Positions 7,727 to 15,874 are shown, numbered from the stretch's first letter. The stretch is 64,000 bases of DNA from Jilunia laotingensis (GCF_014385165.1 NZ_JACRTF010000001.1:3534001-3598000); one strand, 5' to 3'. The notes: generated by a model not told the origin, from the sequence alone. Program-made: numbers and translations.

Positions 7727-8743
7727 TCACTTATCTGTTCCTTCACTCCATTGTTTACCGAAACTCGTCTGTTCCGTTTCCACACATCCGCGATGTCCGT
7801 ACACCTTACATTCATCCAACGCTGATTGTAACTGTCGAAATTCATCATCGGAAAGAGTGACATTCCAAGCCCCTAGATTCTCCAGAATTCTTTCCTGATT
7901 CTTGGAACCGGGAATAGGTACGACATTGGGATATTTATGGAGCATCCACGCAAGTGATATCTGGGCGTTGGTAGCATTTTTCTCCACGGTGAACCGATGC
8001 AGCAAATCGAGTATGGGCTGGTTGCCCTCGATATTCTCTTTTGATAATTGGGGAACGAATTTCCGCACGTCATCGAAGCCGAACCACTCCTGTGACGTTA
8101 CCTTGCCTGAAAGGAATCCGCTTGCAATCGGTGAGAACGGTACGACTCCAATTCCTTTTTCAAGACATACCGGAAAAATCTCCGTTTCGCAATCGCGTTC
8201 CACCATCGAATAGATGTTCTGGACGGCAGACAAAGGAGTAATCTCATGCGCAGCTCGTATCTGGTCGGCCGATACTTGCGACAGTCCCCAACCACGTATC
8301 AGTCCCTCCTTAACAAGACGTCCCATGACGGTTGCCACATCCTCAAGCCGGACCGTCTCATTGATGCGATGCAGGTAATACAGATCGATATAATCCGTGC
8401 GAAGTCTGTTCATGGAATCTTCAAGATGCCGGTGTACTTCCCGGTAGAGATTCGTCTCGTCCGGTTTCGAAAGTTCACCAATATGAAATTTGGTGGCGAG
8501 TACCACCTCCTTACGGAACGGTTCCACAGCCTTACCCACCAACTCCTCGTTATGTCCAGCGTAGAATTGTTCTTTGCCATAGGCTTCCGCTGTATCAAAA
8601 TGCGTGCAGCCGTAGTCGTATGCCTTGCGGATGGCTTCTATGGCATACGTTTCGGGCGGTACTTGTCCATAACCGTGGCTGAATCCCATACATCCCATTC
8701 CTATCGGAGATACTTCCAATTGTCCTAATTTCCTTTTATCCAT
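7727..8743 (-). CDS. Aldo/keto reductase (AKR1), cytoplasmic
   Basis: A 338-residue NADPH-dependent aldo/keto reductase. The AKR tetrad is visible: Asp and Tyr in FDTAEAYG near residues 50-57, Lys in LATKFHIGE near residue 84, and His in LYYLHRINE near residue 125. The cofactor loop VPIPGSKNQERILENL is near residue 270. There is no signal peptide. Family knowledge: AKRs reduce aldehydes and ketones to alcohols. It is the last gene downstream of a type 2 element and two gene remnants (8781-9001). The usual YhdN/IolS-type C-terminus is present, though the final residues (TEQTSFGKQWSEGTDK) look extended. The substrate is unknown. Confidence 0.9.
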   Translation of the reverse strand: MDKRKLGQLEVSPIGMGCMGFSHGYGQVPPETYAIEAIRKAYDYGCTHFDTAEAYGKEQFYAGHNEELVGKAVEPFRKEVVLATKFHIGELSKPDETNLYREVHRHLEDSMNRLRTDYIDLYYLHRINETVRLEDVATVMGRLVKEGLIRGWGLSQVSADQIRAAHEITPLSAVQNIYSMVERDCETEIFPVCLEKGIGVVPFSPIASGFLSGKVTSQEWFGFDDVRKFVPQLSKENIEGNQPILDLLHRFTVEKNATNAQISLAWMLHKYPNVVPIPGSKNQERILENLGAWNVTLSDDEFRQLQSALDECKVYGHRGCVETEQTSFGKQWSEGTDK

Positions 8744-8780
8744 ATTGTTGTTTTTAGAGTAAGATTATTATTGAATTACT

Positions 8781-8900
8781 TTATTTCCTTATTTTTAACC
8801 ACTTCCTATAAGTCAGCATCCGCCAGCTCCATTCCAGAAGTCCGAGGCGGAAACAGGAAAGCCATAGGGCACTGAATACCATCTGGACAAGAAAGATCAT
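8781..8900 (-). pseudogene. C-terminal fragment of a DUF418 membrane protein
   Basis: On the minus strand, 39 codons ending at TAA 8781-8783 read MIFLVQMVFSALWLSCFRLG then LLEWSWRMLTYRKWLKIRK. The FGxLEWxWRxLTY pattern is the characteristic C-terminus of DUF418 family inner-membrane proteins, which are normally several hundred residues long. Everything upstream of this is missing and replaced by the start of a different gene. The first ATG overlaps the stop of that fragment. Confidence 0.7.
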
Positions 8901-9001
8901 TCATCCGTACTCAGTTGTTCGACCATCGGGCAGTCGATGCGGCCATCGACCGAAGTCATCATGTGACTGATTGTATATGGTCTCGTATTCTTGGTTTTTA
9001 T
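8897..9001 (-). pseudogene. N-terminal fragment of a RibD-like/dihydrofolate-reductase-family gene
   Basis: On the minus strand the frame reads RPYTISHMMTSVDGRIDCPM then VEQLSTDE and stops at 8897. RPYxIxHMMxSxDGRID is the typical N-terminus of the RibD C-terminal/DHFR-like reductase family, normally about 200 residues. Only 34 codons survive, and the expected start codon is ATA. It follows a good -7 box at 9010-9017, so the promoter remains while the gene has been cut. It joins directly to the DUF418 C-terminal fragment. Confidence 0.65.
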
Positions 9002-9009
9002 TTATAATA

Positions 9010-9065
9010 CAAAAGTAAGGTAGCTTCTCCGTTCTGCCGGTAGACAAATTACGGATTATACTACC
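9010..9065 (-). promoter_or_regulatory. Type 2 regulatory element C and promoter
   Basis: Minus strand: TACTTTTG (9010-9017) preceded at exactly 18 bases by the type 2 core, which on the plus strand reads GCCGGTAGACAAATTACGG followed by ATTATACTACC. GGTAG and CTACC form an inverted repeat. It would drive the RibD remnant, the DUF418 remnant and AKR1. It matches the elements at 17165 and 21657 in sequence and spacing. Confidence 0.55.
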
Positions 9066-9080
9066 TTATTTACTGATTCT

Positions 9081-10241
9081 TTATCGGCCTACCTGACGTT
9101 GCTGTTCGGCATTGTACCGGTCTCCCACAACGGGAATGGCAGCCACAGCGTCCTCCAGTTCTTTCCACTCCCCGGAGCCGATGTTGAAGTCGAGTGTGTG
9201 CAGGTTCTCCTCCAGATGTGACAATTTTGTCGTTCCCGGAATCGGTACGATCCACGGTGCCTTTTGGAGTAGCCAGCCAAGAGCCACCTGTGCCGAGGTC
9301 ATACCTCGTGTACGCCCGAAAGCTTGCAGTGCATTTACAATGCGGGTATTCGCACGCATCGCTTCCGGCTGGAAGCGCGGCAAGGTCTGGCGGTTGTCGT
9401 TGTTCACATCGAAAACCGTATATTCGTTGATACAACCTCCCAAAAAGCCACGGTTGATCGGACTGTACGGTACAAAGCCGATACCCAACTCTTGACATAC
9501 ATCAAGAACACCATTCTCTTCCACCAGACGGTGCATCAGATGGTACTCGCTTTGGATAGCTGTCAACGGGCAAACAGCGTGGGCTTTACGGATTGTTTCG
9601 GCACTGACCTCGCACATACCCCAGCGTTGCACTTTACCTTCCTTGATCAAGTCGGCAATGGTAGCCGCTACCTCCTCGGCCGGAGTATTCGGGTCGGCAC
9701 GGTGCTGGTAGAACATCGGCAGTGAATCGAGTCTTAATCGGTGAAGCGACTCCTCGCAGTAGCGACGGATAGTTGCCGGACGGCTGTCCTGACGACCGGT
9801 TCCTTTGCCGTTGATCACTTCATGCCCGAATTTGGTAGTCACGTTGATCCGACCTTTGAACTCGGACAGCGCTTCTCCTGCCAGGTTCTCATTGGTCAAC
9901 GGTCCATAAATGATAGCTGTGTCGAAGAGCGTTACTCCACGCTCTACCGCTTCATGCAACAGGCGGATACATTGTTTTTTATCGGGATGTTGACTGCGGT
10001 TGTAAGTCATGCCCATCACACCGAAACCGAGAGCCGACACCTCAAAGGCCGCCTTACCCGTACCCAATACACGATGTCCCTTAATACGGGTATCGGTATT
10101 GATACCTGATATTTCTGCTTGCCCTGTTTCCGAAGCGAATGCTTTGCTCAATCCCGAAGGCATGGCCATTGCGGCTCCTGCCAATGCAGCCGTTTTGAGA
10201 AATCCACGACGGCTGATATCCATTTTATTGTTTTCTTCCAT
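9081..10241 (-). CDS. Aldo/keto reductase with Tat signal (AKR2), exported
   Basis: A 386-residue protein. Residues 8-38 are a twin-arginine signal (ISRRGFLKTAALAGAAMAM then SGLSKAFASE). The reductase domain follows: Asp/Tyr in FDTAIIYGPLTNE, Lys in VTTKFGHE, His in MFYQHRADPNTP, and the cofactor loop IVPIPGTTKLSHLEENL. Inference: NADPH is bound in the cytoplasm and the folded enzyme is exported by Tat. It is the second gene after the SDR (25-base gap), both under element E2. It is a paralogue of the exported AKR at 20488-21639. The electron source in the periplasm is an open question. Confidence 0.9.
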   Translation of the reverse strand: MEENNKMDISRRGFLKTAALAGAAMAMPSGLSKAFASETGQAEISGINTDTRIKGHRVLGTGKAAFEVSALGFGVMGMTYNRSQHPDKKQCIRLLHEAVERGVTLFDTAIIYGPLTNENLAGEALSEFKGRINVTTKFGHEVINGKGTGRQDSRPATIRRYCEESLHRLRLDSLPMFYQHRADPNTPAEEVAATIADLIKEGKVQRWGMCEVSAETIRKAHAVCPLTAIQSEYHLMHRLVEENGVLDVCQELGIGFVPYSPINRGFLGGCINEYTVFDVNNDNRQTLPRFQPEAMRANTRIVNALQAFGRTRGMTSAQVALGWLLQKAPWIVPIPGTTKLSHLEENLHTLDFNIGSGEWKELEDAVAAIPVVGDRYNAEQQRQVGR

Positions 10242-10266
10242 GATTTTATGTTTTATGAATTATAAC

Positions 10267-11019
10267 TTAATGAATGGAAAATGCCCCGTCCACTAAAAGG
10301 GCGTGCCCGTCTACGAAACTTGCCTGCGGTGAGCAAAGCCACAATACGGCATTGGCTATCTCTTCCGGTTTACCGAGCCTTCCGGCAGGAATATCGCGGA
10401 CCAGTTCCTTTTCCAGATCAGGATTACGCCGTATCAGTTCTTCAGCCATAGGTGTTCGGATCACACCCGGACAGACGGCATTGATACGGATTCCTTTTGC
10501 CGAGTAGTCGATGGCAGCCGTGCGGGTCAGACCGATCACCGCATGTTTACAGGCGATATAGGCCGCTTGTCCGGGGAACCCCGTAACACCACCTTGCGAC
10601 GAGGTATTGACAATAGCGCCACTACCTTGTTTCAGCATCTGGATAATCTCGTAACGCATACAGTTCCATACACCTTTCAGATCGACAGCTACCGTGCGAT
10701 CGAATTCCTCGTCGGTAATCTCGGTCATTGGTCGTTGCGGGGTCTGTATCCCGGCATTGTTCAATGCAGCGTCCAGCCTGCCGTAAGTTGCAACGATCCA
10801 GTCGATCATCTCCTTTACAGCCTGCGTGTCGGACACGTCGCAGCGATATGCCACGGCTCTATACCCTTCTGAAACCAACTTCTCGACTTGTTCTTTCGGC
10901 TCATTGATGTCCACCAATACTACGGTTGCCCCCGCTTTTGCAAATGCTTCGGCCGAGGCCAGCCCGATACCTGCCGCTGCCCCCGTTACCATTACTACTT
11001 TTCCTTTTATTGTTTCCAT
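10267..11019 (-). CDS. Short-chain dehydrogenase/reductase (SDR)
   Basis: A 250-residue classical SDR. The nucleotide motif TGAAAGIG is near residue 12, LVDINEP near residue 35 places an Asp at the end of beta-2 (NAD preference), NNAG is near residue 88, and the catalytic Ser is in NTSSQGG with Tyr and Lys in YIACK near residues 140-156. Family knowledge: NAD(P)-dependent oxidation or reduction of alcohols/ketones. It is the first gene of a two-gene operon with AKR2. Its promoter at 11046-11053 carries the type 1 element. The substrate cannot be told. Confidence 0.9.
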   Translation of the reverse strand: METIKGKVVMVTGAAAGIGLASAEAFAKAGATVVLVDINEPKEQVEKLVSEGYRAVAYRCDVSDTQAVKEMIDWIVATYGRLDAALNNAGIQTPQRPMTEITDEEFDRTVAVDLKGVWNCMRYEIIQMLKQGSGAIVNTSSQGGVTGFPGQAAYIACKHAVIGLTRTAAIDYSAKGIRINAVCPGVIRTPMAEELIRRNPDLEKELVRDIPAGRLGKPEEIANAVLWLCSPQASFVDGHALLVDGAFSIH

Positions 11020-11045
11020 GATTCTTTTGTTTTAATGTTCTGATG

Positions 11046-11112
11046 CAAAGTTACGAAGAGAGTCCCGCAACAACTTTGCTGCGAGGCTCAACGTTCTTTG
11101 TCAGGAAGTTCA
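11046..11112 (-). promoter_or_regulatory. Type 1 regulatory element E2 and promoter of the SDR-AKR2 operon
   Basis: Minus strand: TGAACTTCCTGACAAA, 7 bases, GAGCCTCGCAGCAAAG (11074-11089), 20 bases, TAACTTTG (11046-11053). The start codon of the SDR is 26 bases downstream. The two CAAA half-sites are 22 bases apart, the usual spacing for an AraC-type dimer. Confidence 0.7.
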
Positions 11113-11152
11113 TTTTGTTAAAAAAGGAACGGGATGTATTTTATGGATTATT

Positions 11153-12217
11153 TCAATAGGTTATGGGACTACCGATGATACCATAGATTACATGCAGGCT
11201 GCTGTCCTTTGTTGCTGCCTGTTCGATTGTGCGGACTGGTTCGTCCCATGCGTGACGGGAGAGTGAATATTTGCTGTTGTGTACCGGCAGGACTTTAGCC
11301 GCATCCAGTTCGTGAATCTCAACCGGAAGCTGTTCGGGCATCGTATGGATATACCGCCAGTCTTCGTTGTATTGCCCGTTTTCGAGGATGGCAAGGTCGA
11401 TATGCGGAAACCGTTTGCCGATTTCCGAGAAATGGGCACCGTAGCCGCTGTCACCACCGATATAGACCATAGAATGCCCTTCGAGCATGAATGAAGCCCA
11501 CAGCGAGGGATTCTGCCGAAGGAACCGGCCTGAAAAATGGCGGGCAGGCAAACACGTGATCCGAAAGCCGGGTTCGGAGGTATAGACTTCATTCCAGTCC
11601 ATTTCGACAATCTTCTCTGCGGAATATCCCCAGTATTCGAGATGTTCTCCCACACCGAGCGGACAGATGACTTTATCCACCTTGTCGCGTATCGCTTTTA
11701 CAGTCCCGTAATCGAGGTGGTCGTAATGGTCGTGCGTGATGATAAGGTAATCCACCTCTGGGATGTCTTCCGGTGAGTAAATGTCCGTCCCCTTGAAAGG
11801 CTTCATCATAAGAGAGGCCGGGAAACCCGTCGTCAAAACCGGATCGACCAATATTTTCTTACCGCTGTTAATCAGCAGGTAAGACGAGTGGCCGAACCAT
11901 ACGACGGCATTTTTCGACAGGTCCAACTGTCTCAGGTCGGTCTTAACCGTACGGATGCTTTCGGACGGAACAAGATTGTCCGGTTTCTTTTCCGTCAAGT
12001 TGTCCCACATGATCCGCCACCGACTTTTATTGGTGGTCATAAACGGAGTCGGTTCCTGGTTTACGAATTGCCCCTCCTTGTAGTTCGGAGAACGTTTGAT
12101 CCGTACCAATCGTTCTCCACGAGGAGTACGGCCGAAAGCCGGATGGTTCAGAGCGATAATGACGGTAAGAACCAATACTACAAAAATGGATATACATATA
12201 ATCATTTTCTGTTTCAT
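11153..12217 (-). CDS. MBL-fold metallo-hydrolase (UlaG/NAPE-PLD-like), membrane-anchored
   Basis: A 354-residue protein with an N-terminal hydrophobic segment (MKQKMIICISIFVVLVLTVI), so probably anchored to or exported across the inner membrane. The metallo-beta-lactamase signature HDHYDH is near residue 165, VWFGHSSYLLI near residue 107 and GGDSGYG near residue 255. Family knowledge: the nearest relatives include the lactonase UlaG and N-acyl-PE phospholipase D. It is the fourth gene of the E3-driven unit, after cupin, flavodoxin and the chimeric pseudogene. Confidence 0.85.
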   Translation of the reverse strand: MKQKMIICISIFVVLVLTVIIALNHPAFGRTPRGERLVRIKRSPNYKEGQFVNQEPTPFMTTNKSRWRIMWDNLTEKKPDNLVPSESIRTVKTDLRQLDLSKNAVVWFGHSSYLLINSGKKILVDPVLTTGFPASLMMKPFKGTDIYSPEDIPEVDYLIITHDHYDHLDYGTVKAIRDKVDKVICPLGVGEHLEYWGYSAEKIVEMDWNEVYTSEPGFRITCLPARHFSGRFLRQNPSLWASFMLEGHSMVYIGGDSGYGAHFSEIGKRFPHIDLAILENGQYNEDWRYIHTMPEQLPVEIHELDAAKVLPVHNSKYSLSRHAWDEPVRTIEQAATKDSSLHVIYGIIGSPITY

Positions 12218-12221
12218 CCAA

Positions 12222-12727
12222 TCATGGTTTTATCTTACGAATAAATTTGGCGGGATTGCCCGCGACAAGGGTATTTGGCTCCACATCGTGCGTGATAACA
12301 CTGCCGGCTCCGACCACAGCATTCTCACTGATGGTAACTCCGGGCAGGATGGTGCCCCGGCTCCAATCCATACCTTCCGGCAGATATGTACCGGCTTGCA
12401 GGTAATCACATGACGATTCTCTGGATCGTGGTTATTTGAGATAAGCTGGACGTAAGATAACATCAATCTGTTTCTCCTTGCATATTCTCTGTCCGTCGAG
12501 TACGCTCGGATTGTATTTGGGTTGGGTTCGATGCCCCCCAATTCGTGGATTTCAAAATCCTTGAGTAGTTCCTTCACCTTGTCATAAAGTCCGAGGCGTT
12601 TGATGCTTCTCCCACCGTAGGCAAGAAGGACTTTATTTCCGATGGGGCGCATTACTTCGGGTAGTCTGTTGATAATACCTTTCCCGAAAATCAAACGGGT
12701 CGGGGTATGATATTTGGAATTTTCCAT
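12222..12727 (-). pseudogene. Chimeric scar: alcohol dehydrogenase N-terminus joined to acetyltransferase C-terminus
   Basis: The first about 70 codons (MENSKYHTPTRLIFGKGI...VLLAYGGRSIKRLGLYDKVK...GIEPNPN) are the N-terminus of an iron-containing (BDH/YqhD-like) alcohol dehydrogenase. After EPNPN the sequence changes to a left-handed-beta-helix acetyltransferase (VQLISNNHDPENRHV, KVWIGAGA). The frame then breaks at a one-base deletion; in the shifted frame the true C-terminus reads on (TILPGVTISENAVVGAGS, AGNPAKFIRKIKP) to a TGA at 12222-12224. Neither half can be functional. It sits in frame within the operon, starting 11 bases after the flavodoxin stop. Confidence 0.85.
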
Positions 12728-12738
12728 ATCTGTCGTTT

Positions 12739-13311
12739 TTAGAGTTTTTCAATAATCTGCTTCGACCATCCGGTGACGTTTGCCGTACCACCGTTGAACA
12801 GTCGGCCTTCTTCCCATTCGATTTTGGGGTAGAGCCTCTTGAGTTGTTTCACGCTACCCGTGATTGAACTGCCACCTGAAGTGGCAAACGGAATAACGGT
12901 TTTACCCGCGAAATCATATTTCTCAAGGAACGTATTGACCGGACGCGGACACAAGTCCCACCATATCGGATAACCGAGGAACACCACGTCGTAATCTTTC
13001 AGGTCAATCGTTTCTCCACCTAACGCAGGACGTGATTTTTCGTCTGCCATCTCCACCGAACTGCGACTCGCCTTGTCGTTCCAGTCAAGATCTGCCGAAG
13101 TGTAGGCCGTAGCCGGAGTAATCCGGTAAAGTTTACCGCCAGTCTCTTTTGCAATAGCGGTTGCCACTTTCTCTGTGGTCCCCGTGCAGGAGAAATAGGC
13201 TACAAGGATTTTCTTGTCGGATTGCCTGTCGGTATCCGCTGTCTGTTTTTGTGCTTTCGACGAGCAACTGAAAGTAAGTAGGCTCATAAGTATCAATACT
13301 ATCTGTTTCAT
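12739..13311 (-). CDS. Lipid-anchored flavodoxin
   Basis: A 190-residue protein with a lipoprotein signal (MKQIVLILMSLLTFSCSS, lipobox TFSC) followed by a flavodoxin domain. The FMN phosphate loop reads SCTGTTEKVA near residue 43, and GYPIWWDLCPRPVNTF near residue 110 and FATSGGSSITGS near residue 140 are the usual loops of the flavodoxin_4 family. Its start lies one base after the cupin stop, so the two are cotranscribed from E3. Export of a flavodoxin is notable because FMN is normally cytoplasmic; a related domain occurs in the lipoprotein at 15875-16921. Confidence 0.88.
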   Translation of the reverse strand: MKQIVLILMSLLTFSCSSKAQKQTADTDRQSDKKILVAYFSCTGTTEKVATAIAKETGGKLYRITPATAYTSADLDWNDKASRSSVEMADEKSRPALGGETIDLKDYDVVFLGYPIWWDLCPRPVNTFLEKYDFAGKTVIPFATSGGSSITGSVKQLKRLYPKIEWEEGRLFNGGTANVTGWSKQIIEKL

Positions 13312-13312
13312 G

Positions 13313-14146
13313 TCATTTTAATTTAGAATATTCTTCATCACCGACAGGTTCCAGCCACTCGGTACTGTTATTCTCACCGGGCACTTCGATGGCCAGATGC
13401 GAGAACCAGCTGTTGGGAGCTGCCCCGTGCCAATGTTTCACGCCTGCCGGAATATTGATAGTATCTCCGGGACGCAATTCCACCGGCTCTTTGCCCCATT
13501 CCTGGTAGTAGCCGCGACCGCCCACGCATACGAGTGTCTGACCACCGCCTTTTGTAGCCTTGTGTACGTGCCAGTTGTTGCGGCAGCCCGGCTCGAAGGT
13601 CACATTTACCACGGGGACTCCGTTCGTTACCACGGGAGCCGTGTAACTTTGACCGATGAAATACTTGACATAGGCATCGTTGGGTTTCCCCACGGGGAAA
13701 ATGATGGTTTGCGCGTACGCTTCGAGCGAACCTGCCGCTACGCTGTCTGCATTACCGTCGGTCCAAACCTCTTTTGCCATACGGAAAGCTGCCCACGCTT
13801 TCGGCCAGCCCGCGTAGAATGCGGCATGGGTGAGTATTTCGGCTATCTCGGTTTGAGTCACTCCGTTCTTTTTCGCTGATTCGAGATGGTACTTGAACGA
13901 GGAATCGGTCAGTCCCTGCGACATCAGGGCCACCACGGTTACAATGGAGCGGTCGCGGAGCGAAAGCAGATTGTTCCGGCTCCACACTTCCCCGAAAAGA
14001 ATATCATCATTCAAACGTGCAAATTCGGGGGCAAATTCTCCGAGCGCGTCGCGTCCGGCAGTCTGTTGGATTTTTACTTGTGATTTTGCCATGATCGGAA
14101 AAATTAAAATCAATAATAAAGCTAATGATGCTACTTTTGTTTTCAT
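13313..14146 (-). CDS. Exported carboxymuconolactone-decarboxylase/cupin fusion
   Basis: A 277-residue protein: signal peptide (MKTKVASLALLLILIFPIMA), CMD/AhpD-like helical domain (residues 40-130, with LRDRSIVTVVALMSQGLTD and ILTHAAFYAGWPKAWAAF), then a C-terminal cupin (residues 165-260). The cupin metal ligands are visible in FEPGCRNNWHVHKATKGGGQ and GVKHWHGAAP. The CMD domain lacks the AhpD CxxC pair, with TH at that place. Family knowledge: CMD-cupin proteins are often cotranscribed with aldo/keto reductases. First gene of the E3 unit; paralogue of the protein at 18645-19469. Substrate unknown. Confidence 0.9.
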   Translation of the reverse strand: MKTKVASLALLLILIFPIMAKSQVKIQQTAGRDALGEFAPEFARLNDDILFGEVWSRNNLLSLRDRSIVTVVALMSQGLTDSSFKYHLESAKKNGVTQTEIAEILTHAAFYAGWPKAWAAFRMAKEVWTDGNADSVAAGSLEAYAQTIIFPVGKPNDAYVKYFIGQSYTAPVVTNGVPVVNVTFEPGCRNNWHVHKATKGGGQTLVCVGGRGYYQEWGKEPVELRPGDTINIPAGVKHWHGAAPNSWFSHLAIEVPGENNSTEWLEPVGDEEYSKLK

Positions 14147-14207
14147 ACGATATGATTTTTAGTTCGACATTTCCAAGACAATCAACAGGTTTTTCCTGTT
14201 TCCGATA

Positions 14208-14274
14208 CAAAAGTACAGGCATTATTTCACAACAGCTTTGCTGCAAGGCTCAAACTGTTTTGTCCTGAAGTTCA
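14208..14274 (-). promoter_or_regulatory. Type 1 regulatory element E3 and promoter of the cupin-flavodoxin operon
   Basis: Minus strand: TGAACTTCAGGACAAA, 7 bases, GAGCCTTGCAGCAAAG (14236-14251), 20 bases, TACTTTTG (14208-14215). The cupin start codon lies 62 bases further on. It is placed between the AraC gene and the operon, as expected for a local regulator. Confidence 0.7.
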
Positions 14275-14276
14275 TC

Positions 14277-15089
14277 TTACCATGAAGGAGCGACACCATA
14301 AGCCTCCTTGTATATCTTGGAGAAATGTGACAGATTCTTGAAGCCCACATCGAAACAGGCTTCTGTCACTTTCTTTTTGCCTGATTTTATCAGACCGTGT
14401 GCAGCCTCCAAACGACGTTTGATAATCCACTTTTGCGGTGTCAGGTTGCTTACTTTGGCAAAGTCCCGCTTGAAGGTAGCCAGGCTGCGTCCCGTGTAAC
14501 TGGCAATCTCCTCCAGAGAAAGATCACACATGTAGTTCTCGTTCAGATAGTCGAGAATGTCGATTTTCCACGGCTCCACGAAGTCAAACAACGAGGCATA
14601 GAGATTCCGGTCGGTATTGAGCAATACATATATCCCTTCTACCATTTTCAACTTCAGTACGTCTTCGGACGGTTTTTCGCCTGCATCGAAATAGGGAATG
14701 ACGGATTCGAACAGCGAACGGATATCCGGTCGGTTACTTGGCAGTACCCGCAGGCTTACCTTCTCGCGTTCGGAATCAGTCGGAATTTGTTGCCGGTTAA
14801 GTGTCTGGTAAAATTCTCTTAGAAACGGTCTTGAGAACTTCAATACGATAGAACGGTAAGGCTTTCCGTTCTCAACCTTTTTCTGTAACCACATTCGGTT
14901 ATCGCGCCGCATGAAAGCACAATCCCCCGGATGCAACACGGTTTTCTTTCCACGTTCTTCTATTTCCAGTTTGCCGGAGCATAAATAAATAAGTGTATGC
15001 TCCCTGTTTTCGTGGGCACATTCCCTGTCATCGGAGAAATAACTTGCTATAAGCATGTTCGAGCAATCGAATACATCTAATCGTTCCAT
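14277..15089 (-). CDS. AraC-family transcriptional regulator 1
   Basis: About 270 residues with an N-terminal cupin-like sensor (TLIYLCSGKLEIEERGKKTVL, LHPGDCAFMRRDNRMWL) and the two C-terminal AraC helix-turn-helices (LEEIASYTGRSLATFKRDF; VTEACFDVGFKNLSHFSKIY). The start is set at the ATG at 15089 (MERLDVFDCSNM). An upstream in-frame ATG at 15113 lies inside its own -7 box (15111-15118) and cannot be transcribed. It is flanked by type 1 elements E3 and E4, so I infer that it controls the E-type promoters and itself. Confidence 0.9.
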   Translation of the reverse strand: MERLDVFDCSNMLIASYFSDDRECAHENREHTLIYLCSGKLEIEERGKKTVLHPGDCAFMRRDNRMWLQKKVENGKPYRSIVLKFSRPFLREFYQTLNRQQIPTDSEREKVSLRVLPSNRPDIRSLFESVIPYFDAGEKPSEDVLKLKMVEGIYVLLNTDRNLYASLFDFVEPWKIDILDYLNENYMCDLSLEEIASYTGRSLATFKRDFAKVSNLTPQKWIIKRRLEAAHGLIKSGKKKVTEACFDVGFKNLSHFSKIYKEAYGVAPSW

Positions 15090-15110
15090 ATTGTCAGTCT
15101 TTAATTTTCG

Positions 15111-15154
15111 CAAATATAATGCATTCCAACCACAGAATCTTTGTTGTAAGGCTC
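15111..15154 (-). promoter_or_regulatory. Type 1 element E4 and promoter of AraC regulator 1
   Basis: Minus strand: GAGCCTTACAACAAAG (15139-15154), 20 bases, TATATTTG (15111-15118). Core and spacing match E1-E3, but the distal TGAACTTC-block is absent, replaced by TTTTCCAAA, so only one good half-site is present. This fits weaker autoregulation. Confidence 0.6.
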
Positions 15155-15307
15155 AAATTTGGAAAACGGATAAAATATTTTTGTACACCTAATCTTGTAT
15201 GGAAGCAGTTGCCTTACTGTTTACAGTACAACACATTACGGTTTCAACGGACCATAATAGTAAGATGCCGTGGCACCACCATTGATCAGAAAATCCGAAA
15301 TAATACA

Positions 15308-15871
15308 TCAGCGTAACCTTTTTATAAATTTAGCTGGGACACCGCCTACGACTGTATTTGCTTCCACATCTCTTGTTACAACCGCTCCGGCTCCGACAAC
15401 AGCATTGTCACCGATTGTTACACCTTGCAAGATTGTTGCATTGGAACCTATCCATACATTCCTGCCAAGAACGATAGGTGCGGGATAAGTCGTCTGGCGG
15501 TCTTTCGGAACCAAGCCATGATTAAGTGTGGCAAAAACCACATTATGCCCGATCTGGCATCCGTCACCGATTATCATTCCGCCATGGTCCTGAAAATGGC
15601 AACAGGCATTGATGAAGACTCCCTCACCGACGGTAATGTTCTTGCCGAAATCGGTATAGAACGGTGGAAATACCCGAATTGATTCCGGCACCTTGTAACC
15701 GAACAGTTCTGAGAGCAATCCGCGTACTTCGTCGGGTGTGTGGTATGCTGTATTCAACCGGAAAGTGATACGTCTGGCCTCATTACTCATATCGTCCATG
15801 AAACGGTGTATCTCCTCCGTATTGAGTGCTTTACGCGTTTTTACATATTCTTTGAATTTATCCGTTTCCAT
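15308..15871 (-). CDS. Sugar O-acetyltransferase (LacA/maltose acetyltransferase family)
   Basis: A 187-residue hexapeptide-repeat acetyltransferase. A helical N-terminal region (RITFRLNTAYHTPDEVRGLL) is followed by left-handed beta-helix turns (GKNITVGEGVFINACCHF, VWIGSNATILQGVTIGDNAV). The catalytic His is in FATLNHGLVPKDR near residue 120, and the terminal VVGGVPAKFIKRL motif is typical. Family knowledge: transfers acetyl from acetyl-CoA to a sugar hydroxyl. It is the last gene of the tautomerase-flavodoxin unit, three bases after the preceding stop. It is an intact counterpart of the fragment in the chimera at 12222-12727. Confidence 0.88.
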   Translation of the reverse strand: METDKFKEYVKTRKALNTEEIHRFMDDMSNEARRITFRLNTAYHTPDEVRGLLSELFGYKVPESIRVFPPFYTDFGKNITVGEGVFINACCHFQDHGGMIIGDGCQIGHNVVFATLNHGLVPKDRQTTYPAPIVLGRNVWIGSNATILQGVTIGDNAVVGAGAVVTRDVEANTVVGGVPAKFIKRLR

Positions 15872-15874
15872 CTC

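Noticed and set aside
8246..8728. 160-codon plus-strand frame opposite AKR1, and similar long frames opposite AKR2, the RND pump and thiC
   Set aside because: They are antisense to genes with clear catalytic motifs and show no domains of their own.
12230..12727. Single 165-codon gene as a novel fusion enzyme
   Set aside because: The second half is an acetyltransferase read out of frame, so this is a scar, not a new enzyme.
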